Assembly: GCF_034190915.1 (NCBI RefSeq)
Contig: NW_026947484.1
Span: 72,867,482 to 72,931,481 of the forward strand
DNA: 64,000 nucleotides
Direction of reading: 5' to 3'
Source of the DNA: Cavia porcellus
Lineage: Eukaryota; Chordata; Mammalia; Rodentia; Caviidae
Shown: in pieces, positions 36,801-48,315 of the stretch
Layout: each line of letters begins with the position of its first letter
Position numbering within the stretch: position 1 is the first letter of the stretch
The notes under the pieces: generated by a model
Seen by the model: the letters and a program-made list of their open reading frames with translations, nothing else
Databases searched by the model: none
What the model was told of the DNA's origin: nothing
Position numbers and translations under genes: made by a program

Positions 36801-39800
36801 AAATGTATTGTTTATTAGGTTGTGTGTGATATATGCTTGGTAAAAGTATAAAAGCAAGGCAGTTTGGAATCTCAAAGAACAGAATCCAAGAGTTTGCCAT
36901 GTTCAGTTTTATCTGGGTGGTGGGCTTAACACTTGAAGGCTATTTATATTATTCCTGGTTCCTTATCTGAATTTTCTTCTTCAGATGCTACTAATCTCAG
37001 TAAATGTATTCTTTAGCTTACGTCGTTGTGCTTTAGAGTCATCTTAGTTCCGGGGTGGTATGTAGTTGGGTAGGTAGATGGAGAAGTACATGTATTTATA
37101 AAATAACTGTCTTTACAAGGTGGCAGTAAGGTTTTCCCTTCTCTACGGATGCTATAAAGTAGCTGTGCATTACTGTGAGATGAGCTTTTGAATCAGGCAG
37201 AGAACATCATAGACATTTAGAAGCAGGAAATGCTTCTTTATCAGGTTGCATATGAAAGAAATGTAAGTGATGATTAACCTGGGTTAGCTTGGGTTCCTGT
37301 TTATGTAATTGACAACCAGGTTTTTTTTCTTACTCGTACATGAAGTTTACAGTCACCTTGGGAGCGGCTGCTGTGCATCATTAATAGCTTATTTTTTTAA
37401 AATTAATTCTCTTGCCCTTCCCATCCATTTTTCTCCCTCCTTCTCTAAATCTCTATTTTTGTTCTTACTGATATTATGAATCCTAGCTCCTGTCTAGGAG
37501 ATATATGACTTATATTTACTGAGGTTGTTAGGCTCTTGGACATGGTAGATCTTCATTTTACTTATGTTCCTCTCCCCACTTCTCTTGCTCTGGATCATAA
37601 TGGAAAACTACTTGGCTATAAAGAAGGACAAGTTGGAAACATTGGTAGGACAGTGGATACACCTGGAAAATAAGCTGTTGTGTGCGTGAATCAAGACACC
37701 CACGCTTAAATGCCACATAGCAGTGGTGGCGAAGCTAAGGCAGATGTGCTGCAGTGGACTGTTCGTTATCATTGAAAGCTCTGCGAGGCTCCCCATCACT
37801 GCTGTGTAGCGTCTCTTAGTGGATACAGCAAGTACAACAAGGAGCATAATAAAGGATGGACAGAAGGAATCGAGGGGCAGATCTCTTACAAATGGGACAG
37901 GGTCTGGTAGTAGACTTGAGAATAAGTTCTGAATTTCAAAGGAGGTGTTAGGAGAGATTAGTCCATTAGCAGTTCTCACTCATCATCAGCGGACCTCTGC
38001 ACTGCAGCGGAGACAGCAGTGACTCCAGGGCGGCCTCACCTACCGACTTCAGGGAGGTGGGCTGTCTTCCTCCCACTGCTGGGAAGGAAAGACTCATACT
38101 TAAGGCAGTGCATGAGCCCAGAAAGAAATGTTAGTTTGGCAGCGAAGACTGGGGAATCTTTAAAGATCTGCCTGGAGTTTATGAAGGTGAATGGTGTCTT
38201 GACTGGTAGATCAGAGTGGAAGGACATTTTAGGTAAAAGCACCTGTGTATGCCCTGGCACCTTGTTGAGGACTCAGAAGAGGAGGTGACTCGCCTTGACC
38301 AAACACTGACTTTGTGGGTGGCTTGACCTTGGGCTTCATTGTCTCTAGAACTGGGAAGAATAAATTTCTCTTCTTTATTTGGAGAAGGAGAAAACATAAA
38401 GACACAGAAATGAATCATTTTCTGAGCTAATGTTGAGACTGTGTGCTGAAGAGCTGTCTCTTCAATGCTAGATCAAACCGAGGGCTGGAGCATTGATTCC
38501 ACACAGATCTGTTCTGTGCATGGACGCTTCTGTCACTCAAGAGTGATGTGTTCTTGTTCCATGTTAAGGTTGAGGACAGGATTTTACTTCTACCACTGAG
38601 CTGAAATACAAGGGATCTGGAAATTGAGGCTTAAAAGATTTAAAAGAATATTTTACTAGGCAATGTCCAGCATCCCAGCTAGGATTGCATGGAGCTCTCT
38701 TTCCTTGAGGGCTAGGGTCTGTATTTTCATGTTTTTGTTATTTATATCTACAGACACACTGGCACATGCTTAGCATTAATAAAAAAAATCGCTGAATTGT
38801 GTTTACCTTATCTTTTGATTTATGAATCAAGGAGAGGAGAGCTTTTAGAAAAAAAAAATTCTATTGATGTATATTTTCTTTTTTCTGTTTTTGGTGTAGG
38901 GGTTTCGCTTTCAGGTTTCCGGGTGGAGATTGTGGATGGAGTGAAGCTTCACCTGCTGGACGACGTTAGCAGTTGGCAGCCGGGAGAGCGGATTGTGGTT
39001 GCAAGCACAGATTATTCCATGTACCAAGCTGAGGAGTTCACGCTTCTCCCCTGTCCGGAGTGTAGCCAATTTCAGGTCAAGGTCAAAGGTATTAAGATGC
39101 TCAGAATACTGTGTAGGCAGAACACTCTTTTCTTGGAACTTGACTCTTGGACTCCATCATCATCATTGTCATGATCATCATCAGCAGCAGCACTGATAGT
39201 TAATATTATCATCATCAATAATAAAAACCTTGGGGCCGGATTTAGCTCAGCAGCATAAGCGCCTGCCTTGCAAGCGTGCAGTCGTGAGTTTGATCCCTGG
39301 TACTGATTAAAAAAAAAAAAAAAAAAAATCTTAGTGGGGTGGTGGCCAATGCCTATAATCCCAGCACTCAGGAGGCCGAGGCAGGAGGATTGCCATGAGT
39401 TTGAGGCCAGCCTGAGCTGCATAGTGAGTTCAAGCTCACATTGAACTGAGCTACATTGTGAGACCCTGTCTCAGAACAAAACAAAAAGTCTTAGCAATGG
39501 GGTTCATTAAACTCTGGATCCCAGAGGATTGTATCGTAGTTTTGCCATTAATGATACATAGCTAGCAAATCAGTGTTTGTGTGCCTCACTTTCTTGGTTT
39601 AAAAAAACAAAACCAAAAACCTGGATTAGATGAATAGATTTTTCCAAGGCCCTTTATAATCTTACAAATTTTGCACTACAGTGTAGTAGTCCAATTATCA
39701 ACTAGATCAATTTTGAAGTACAAGTCTTTCTTCATTAAAAAAAAATTACAAGGGTTTTAAATGTTTTGTTTATTAAGAGAACTCATTAGTATTTAAAATG

Positions 39801-42800
39801 GAACCAAATAGGTATTTTTCAAAGACTTTTACTTTCTACTATGATCTTGAAAAATACCCTCCCCCTCTAGTACTGAGGATTGAACCCAAGGACCACTGAG
39901 CTCTTTTTATTTTGAGTCAAGGTCTCATTAAATTGCTTAAACTGGCCTCAGACTTGTAATCTTCCTGTTTCAACCTCCTCTGTAGCTGGGATTACAGATG
40001 TATACTACCACACTCGGCTCTGATGTTTAATAATATGTAAACGGATCATCGGCATAAGCAACGCACAGACATAAACCTAAAATTCAAAAGTGAGAGACCA
40101 CCTAAAAGTCTGGTGACACCGGCTAGCATTACTGTTTGTGTTTTTTTAGATATGTATTGTTGTCAGTTAGCCTACGTGACACTAAGCCTATCAGAGAAAA
40201 ATGCATTATTAAAAACTTAGGAACTTCCAGTAAAGATAGAAATTTAAAAGAACTTACAATGCGATTAAATATCAAAAGTAAATAGGCAAGAAAAGATAGT
40301 GATTTCTGTGTGGGTCTTTTCCAGATGCAGATTACTGTAGCTCTGAAATAGAAGCGTGAAAACTTCATGCTCTGATATCACTATCTGTAAAATCTTTTGT
40401 TCCTATGAACTTACCTGCAGCTGGCTCTTCCATGCTCTCAGAGTGCAGGAATTGGAAACAGTGTGCATTGTTAGACTGGGGAGCTTCAGGAAGGAGCAGG
40501 CTTTCTGTCAGCGCCTGGGCTTAAGGACTGGCAGAGCAAGCGGTAGTGAGGATTCAGGCTGTGGGCAGGTGATTGGACGAGGTCGTCTTTCAAATCGCTG
40601 CCCCCTAGAATTCAGTGATTGAGAAGTATTCAGGAATGAGAGCAGGCAGTAAGTTGTTGAAATGCTCTACGGCTATAGAGTAAAGAAGAATGTCTCTGTG
40701 GAAGTGGCTCCTGTTTTTGGTTTTTGCTCCAATATTCTTTTTTTCCCTCAATCAGAAACTCCGCAGTTCCTGCACATGGGGGAGATCATAGATGGCGTGG
40801 ACATGAGAGCAGAAGTTGGAATTCTTACTCGGAATATTGTGATCCAAGGAGAAATGGAGGACGCATGTTATGCTGAAAATCAGTGCCAGTTCTTCGATTA
40901 TGATACCTTTGGGGGACATGTCTTGGTAGGTGAAAGGACTTGATTTCTTTGAAATCCCTGTTTCTGTGCACATACATATGAAGACACTTTCAAGTGAAAT
41001 GTATTTCAGTATTAAGAGAAGTCATGTTGTATTTCTCTTTTAAATATCATGAGGCACTTTTAAAAAGTTAAAACAGAATGTTGTACCTTACCTGGACTTG
41101 TAGTTTGACTATTTAAGAATTGTTCCAGGGGCTGGGATTTAGCTCAGTGGCATAAGCACCTGTCTTGCAAGCAGGCAGTCAAGAGTTCGATCCCCGGTAC
41201 TGGAAAAAAAAAAAAAAAGAATTGTTCCAGCAAGAATTAAACTGATATGTTGGGAAAGACCCAGTTCTATAGAGAGAAAAACATAAATGGTCTTTGGTGT
41301 CCATGCATGAAGTTTCTGAAAGAATCAGTTCTTTTAAAGGTGTATTACTAAAGAGTAAGCAATGCTAATATGCACACATAAGATACACCTCTGTAAAATA
41401 CTCTTTCATGTACAGATTTTTACCATGTAAAAATATTGAGCTCTTCCCCTGTGTTACACAGTATTATATACCTAAGCTGTTGCACTTCAGGTCTGTGCTT
41501 TGGATGTGCATGTTAGTCTGCCATGTTGCACTCATTTTTCGGAACTGTTGGGCAGCCTTAGTCTCTTGCTTTTAGTTATAAGATTAAAAGTACATTGTTT
41601 AAACACTGAGCGTGTCCAAACTTTGGGTCATAAAGGAATTTTAAAAAGGATTCATACAAACAATATTATGTGCTAATCTAAAACACTGTAGAGCATTTAC
41701 ATTTAGATATAAGTAATATCAAGTAGCCGTTGGGTTTAGAAAGAACTAGGTAAAGACTTAAGAGTGACTGTAATACACAGAGTCCCTGACTCTAATTTGT
41801 CCATTTTAAAGATAGCATACAAATGACACGCATGTAGTGGACACCTTACTTCTGGTTCACAATTTTGATGTTCCCATACTAGTGATAAGGCACTTGGGTA
41901 TTTAAGTGCTCGGCAACTCCTAGTCAGCTTGTGATCTCCAGGGGTGACAACCCGGACTCTACAGTGTGCTGTTTTGTTAAACGGTGATGTTTAGTAAGTT
42001 AGGCACCATAAATGCATTTTTGACGTAAAAGAGGATTTTCAGATGAGCAATGATTTTATCAGAACATAACCTTATTTTTATTCATTCAGGAACATCTATA
42101 TTTGAGCAGGTCATTTTTGTGACTTTCTTGGTTATACCCATGTTTCAAGTTAGAAACTCTGTGACTTGTAAAAGCATACATCTGTGTAAAAAGCCATTTG
42201 CTGAATTATTAACTGGAGATGTGGGAAAACAGAATGCTAAAAAAAGTAAAGTTTTAATGCACCCCTACCTAAGGTGTTTCTATTAAAACACTTCTATTCA
42301 TTTGTTTGCTGTGTTCTTGTTCTGATTTTGGTTTCCTTGTCTGACAGATAAAGAAGAATTTTACTTCAGTCCATCTTTCTTACGTGGAATTGAAACATAT
42401 GGGTCAGCAGCACCTGGGGCGGTACCCGGTACATTTCCACCTGTGCGGAGACGTGGACTACCGAGGGGGGTACAGGCACCCGACGTCTGTGGATGGCCTG
42501 TCCATCCATCACAGCTTCTCCAGGTGCATCACAGTGCATGGGACTCACGGCTTGCTAGTAAGTAGGCCCCGACTCAGACGGCAGGTGTCACTGATCACTG
42601 TCATGGGAACTGCCTTTGATTCTCTGCCTTCTCGTTTCTTCATAAGGAAACTATTTTATCGAGTGCCTTGCTGTCACCTACTCTTACTGAGGATTCTGCT
42701 GTTTATCTGGAGGAAGCCTACGATTTTTTTACCATCCAACATACTCTTCTAAGGGGGAAATGAACCCTAACATTTGACTTCATCCATTCTGCCAAGATTA

Positions 42801-45800
42801 AAAACGTCTTTTTGCACTTGTACTGAGTGTGTTAAATTGAGTAGCAATTGTCACTTACATCTTAATCAGTCTTGTTACCAGTGACACTGTATACTTGTGT
42901 TTCTGCAGATAAAGGACACCATTGGATTTGACACACTAGGTCATTGTTTCTTTTTGGAAGATGGTGTTGAACAGAGGAATACTTTGTTCCACAATCTCGG
43001 GCTGCTCACCAAGCCAGGCACTCTCCTCCCCACCGATAGGAACAACTCCATGTGCACTGCCATACGAGACCGAGTGTTTGGAAATTATGTCCCTGTGCCT
43101 GCCACGGACTGTATGTGAGTAATGACTGAGAGATCATGTGTGTGATGATCAAGCCTTTGACCTGGGGGAAGATGTTGTGGGAAAGCTGTTTGCGGGCAGG
43201 ATTTTCTTTCTTTTTTTTTTTTTTTGGTCTTTTTCATTTTTATCGGCACCAGGTACTCATGACTGCTTGCTTGCAAGGCAGGCGCTTATGCCCCTGAGCT
43301 AAATCTCCAGTGCGGGCAGGATTTTCTGAAGAATGTTTAAATCACCTTTGACAATGCCTTGCAGGGCTGTTTCTACTTTCTGGATTGCTCATCCCAACAA
43401 TAATCTGATTAATAATGCAGCTGCAGGCTCCCAGGTAAGTAGTATTAAAGTGTGTTTTGCATGGTCTTTCTGGCTTTTCACATTTTCCCAGTGTGACGCT
43501 GATCATTTTTGTTTCTGGTGCTGATGAACCAGGAAAGCCTCAGCTTTTGCTTATACAAGTGGATTGATCTGTAGAATGCTGTGATAGCCATCACTCTGGT
43601 CACTAAATGTAGGGGTTCTGTTTGGAAATTTCATCTTGATAAAGCAGCTAAAATCTCAGCTCTATGCCATCAGTGAACTACGTGCCTTGAGTTAAGACAT
43701 GCGCGCACACGCACACACACCTAAGATTAATTTTTAAGAGGATTAATGGATTATTTTTAGGTGATAGATGTGTCCAATGGATAAATCTGGAGAAACTTAC
43801 ATTTACAATTGAGTATAATTCAGGGCTCCTAATTTAAGGCATAAGTGAACCCTTTTAAGACATTGTACTATTAAGATTGTACATGGGATGAAAAATCCTG
43901 TACAAAATTGCAAACATTGCTGTAATACTTAAATGTTCATGTCTGTACCTCGTGAGTATTTAAAATGTTTGAATGGAAGGAAGCGACTAGCATCATTTCT
44001 AAGCACTAAGTGAACGATTGGTTGAAGGAAGTGTTTGTGTCTTTGAGGTAGCGAGGGTACAGGTGTTGGTGGGTAATGGTTGAGCTCACATCTGTGACTT
44101 TTTTTTGGTCTTTTTCTTTTTTATCAGTACCAGGAATTGAACTCATGACCGCCTGCTTGCAAGGCAGGTGCTTAGGCCGCTGAGCTAAATCCCCAGCCCC
44201 TGTGACTTTTTGAAAGCATTAAATGTAGTCTGACATCCTTGCCATAAAAGAATTTTTTTTTTTTGTTTTAAAAAGGAAAAAGAAAGAAAAACCAAGAAGC
44301 AAACCAAAACAACAAAAGCAAAATGAAACAAAACAAAACAAAATGATATGTGAATTTAACAGTGAATTCACAGTGAACACTGTGAATTTAACAGTGGTTG
44401 TTATATTGCATATTGCTATCTTCAGAATAGTTGCTCAGGTTACCAGCTACAGAAATAAAACAAAACATTAAAATAGAACAAAACCTTGGATTTCAAAAAC
44501 AATACAGAAGGAAATCTCCCATAGTTGCTGTAATGCATTGTTATTCTCCAAATAGATGCTCAGACCAACAGCTTTAGGCCTACAAAGTCAGTCAGATAAT
44601 ACAGACAATAAGTGTTTGTTTTTTGCTTCAGTTGCTGTCCTGTCAGCCTGAGTTCCTCCGAATCAGCCAGTTGCTTATGGGGTAGGGTGAGCGGTTGCTC
44701 TTCTTGTCTCCCAGCCTGTGCACTGGCTGGCTCACGGGCAAGCATGGTTTGGCTTCTTGATTCTTTTCCCATTCCATGTGGCAACCCTCGGCTCATGAGA
44801 AGGCCCATCTGAGGATTCTTACTTCATAGGCCAGAGATCTAGACATCACATCTTTTCCGGTTTTCAGCCATCATTTTCCTTCAAGTATCCATTGAGCTTG
44901 CGTGAGGTCTGCACTGGGAGTTTCTCACCAGGCAGCGATGAGTGAGAGATGGCTCTGTACTTTGCCCCTGCCAGCTTCTGACCTTGTCACACTGTGAATC
45001 TGAAGCCACAAGCCTTCTCTGAGCTCTTTTCTGTAGTCAGGATCTGAAGTATAAGGGACATTACAAATAGTCTATGAAAATGTAAGCCGTGGTTGCCAGG
45101 TGCCCCTCCTGGGGCTCAGGTGAGGAGCAGGAAAGCATCTCCTGTATGTTCTGCTTTTTTGTCCTGTGCATTCCTGCTCCTGTGAAGCAGCTGCTCCAGG
45201 GAAGCCAGTGGTTGGCAGGGCTTTCCTCCCAGCATCAATGGGATCTTTTCTTCATTGGCTCTGCCAGAGCTCCCTTACCTGTTTGGACATCACAGTGCTT
45301 CACAGGAAACAGCTGCTACCCACTCCCCATCCCAACTCCATGTCACCCAGGAGGATCCGTGCCACCCTCAGCTTGCAGGGCTGGGATGTGGAGCCTTTCA
45401 GCAGTTCTTTTAAGTCATCTTCTGTTGAATTGTTTTGTGCTCAAACTGCAGACATTTTTTAGATTAGTTTTTTTTTTTTTTTTTTAATTGGGACCCATTT
45501 GTAAACTTTTGTCGTAAAAAAATGTGAAATATTCCATTCTTTTTGGCATGGATGTGTGTGTGCTTCCATAGTGTATCCTTTTTCTCTGTCCTCCTAAAGA
45601 CTAATGTGAAAGCTATCACATGCATTTGAATTATCGGTGTATTTGGCACAGGACCATACACTGTTTCACTGTACACCCAGCAGGTAGTAGGCACTAAATG
45701 AATGTTTGCTGAGTTTGAAATAAGAGTATCCTTTTACAGTGTGTGTTTAGGTTTTAACAACCTGTGTAACCAAACACCCAAAATCCTTTACATTGAAGTT

Positions 45801-48088
45801 ATCCTTTACATTGGGTTGGCTTTTTAATTCACTTGAGAAGTAAATAGTCACAGAAATTAAGAACATTTATTTCTATTTTCATGTTTCTTTTAGAGTGTCA
45901 AAAAATTTTAAACTATTCTACTCCTGTTAGGAGCAGTAATACTGAAATTGAGCAGACAGGGTCCAGTTTGAGACAGCATACTAATTCATGTGTGTGGTAG
46001 GGGTTTTTTTTTCTCCCTCTTTGGCAAAAATTTGCCTTGGGACAGGAAGGCCATTGGAGTTGCTTGAAAGAAGGCAGTGAGTGCTGCATGTTGGTGGACA
46101 GCTGTTTAATAGGCATGACTCATCGATTGATCAGGTCTGGAGGAAAACCAGAGAACCATGCTGCTTACAGGCTGTGCTGTTCTGGTTGTTTTGGTTTGCA
46201 TTCTGTATAACATTTTAAGGTAGATAGTGATGGGAAAGTTGTTTTGAAAGTAAATTTTGCTATCAGCCAATCACTTTTTTCCCCAGGCTTATGAGGAACA
46301 TTAAATTTGCTTTTTAAAAATATGCATGATGTAATTGCTTTGAGGATGCTAGATGTGTGCAGCTTCTCATAGTTGATTCTGAACCTGAAACAATGAAATG
46401 TTTGTTTTAAGAAGATTAAACTTGCTTGCAAAGCAATTATTTTTGAGGGCATTTCACAGAGTGGCTTTATAAACTAAGGCTTTTATTAATCTGTGTTTTC
46501 ATTATAGGATGCTGGAATATGGTATTTATTCCACAAAGAGGCTACGGGGGAGTCCAGTGGGTTACAGCTCTTAGCAAAACCAGAGCTCACTCCACTGGGA
46601 ATATTTTATAACAACAGGGTCCATTCGAGTTTTAAGGTAGGTTTCTGAATTTTCACAATCAGCGCATACTACTTACAATATTTAAAGGAGGGATCATCTC
46701 TCATTCCCTCCTGTGCTGCTTAACAAAACATTGCAGACTGGGTAATTTATAGTGAAGACCAACAAGCATACTTGGCTTGTGATTCTGGGGCTGCGAAGCC
46801 CGATCGAGGGCCTAACGTCTGGTGCAGGCCTCCTTGCTGCATTGATCCACAGCTCAAGAACAAAGTGAGGGTGCGTGAGAGTGGAAGAGAGGAAGCCGGC
46901 AGCCTTCCCAGTCCTCTCTGTGGTCTGCGCTAGTCTGTCCTTGAGGATGGCGCCTCTCGGGACCCAAAGGTCTCCTGGGAGGGGCCATGCCCAGCTCCAT
47001 GGCTCTGGGGATCGGGTTTCTAACACTTGTACTTGGTGAATATTTTCAGGCAATGCCAGGTTACAGCTTAGAAACAGCACTTCTGGTGGAACTTGTCACC
47101 AGAGAATAATGCGTCACCAGAGAATAATAATTGAAAAAGCAAAAGCAAAAAGGGCAGCGAGCCTTCTGTATTCAGGCTGTGCACACGGCATCTGCCAGGG
47201 CTCACCGAAGCGCAGCATGCATGTGCACATGTGTTTGATTAAGTCATGGATCTTGTCCTTGGGACCTCCTCTGCTCTCTTGCCCCTGCCTACTCCCACAC
47301 TGTCTTTGTGATCTCTGGTGTCCTGTGGTTCTGGAGAGATACACGTTAGATCATGTAATCTGAGGGTTCAACGCCCATCTTTCTCTGTTCACAGTGCTGG
47401 TCAGGTGTCCTCCTGAGCATTTAATGCTGGTTACATAAATAGTGAAATATTGCTTAAGAATCTTTGGCCTAACTGAAGCAGATACAGATGGAATCATCTA
47501 CACACCCAATCGGAAGCATCAGTTTTCCTGCTATTCAGCACTCACTGGTGCCCTTCTTGTGGATAAGCACTTGTGGCTTTTTTTGTGCTTAAAGGCACTT
47601 TCATATTTCCATCATATATGTGATGCCCAGGTCCTCGCGCTGGTGGCACTCCTACCAAAGTTTAGTTAATCCTCTCCATGTAATCCTCTCTAGTAAGAGA
47701 GTCTTTCAAAACATAAGTAGGTGATAGTTTAAAGAGCTTAGAATTGGTTGATGAAGACCGGAGAGAGGATAAACCCCTGCTGTGGTTTTTATGAGCTAAA
47801 TAGTTGATTAAGACAAATAATTATTGAAAGTAGCATTTCAAGGTGAAAATCTTCAATTAAAAGATTATAAATGTCAGAAAAGCACATCTTCCTAATTTTT
47901 TAGTGTCAAACATAATAATGATGCGGTAGTCTCTTATTAATTGTGAGAATCCAAATAATATGACTGGTTGGTTAGGTTTTAATTTGTTAAGTTTGGGAAT
48001 AACACTACAGGATAAAATAATGGTTAAAGGAAATTGAACCATTGGAGTCTTCAAAAAGAATTTGCCCCGGTGGGGTCACTCATAAACC

Positions 48089-48131
<43 letters not shown>

Positions 48132-48265
48132 GCACGCGCACACGCACACGCACACCCTTCCTGAGGCTTCAGTTACTGATGGCTCCCGAGTCTGTGTTAG
48201 TCTAGTTGATTACATTTATTTGACTACCTACTGGGTTCCATTTCAGTGTCTCAGGGATGCATTTC

Positions 48266-48315
<50 letters not shown>

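Larger units (their letters stand above)
34372..38899 (+). other. CEMIP2: CEMIP2 intron 6
   Basis: This 4.5 kb intron contains a 23-bp tandem duplication (36178-36223), an antisense ID SINE (36.4 kb), a short L1-like patch near 37.6 kb and weak MIR-like patches near 35.4 and 38.3 kb. No exon was seen. Confidence 0.85.
39089..40755 (+). other. CEMIP2: CEMIP2 intron 7
   Basis: A 1.7 kb intron containing adjacent sense ID and B1 SINEs (39.2-39.5 kb) and an antisense B1-ID composite (39.9-40.0 kb). It also has a (TCA)n-like short patch just after exon 7 (39155-39215). Confidence 0.85.
43435..46507 (+). other. CEMIP2: CEMIP2 intron 11
   Basis: A 3.1 kb intron with a young antisense ID SINE (44.1-44.2 kb), an A-rich tract followed by a hairpin and direct repeats (44.27-44.58 kb), and otherwise unique-looking sequence. 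No exon was recognised. Confidence 0.85.

Noticed and set aside
41129..41216. tRNA-like A and B boxes in many short elements
   Set aside because: These are ID SINEs: they end in A-tails, have target duplications, and do not fold as full tRNAs. None is called as a tRNA gene.
45089..45487. 132-codon plus-strand frame in intron 11
   Set aside because: It ends in a poly-T run, has no family resemblance and no matching splice sites; likely chance.
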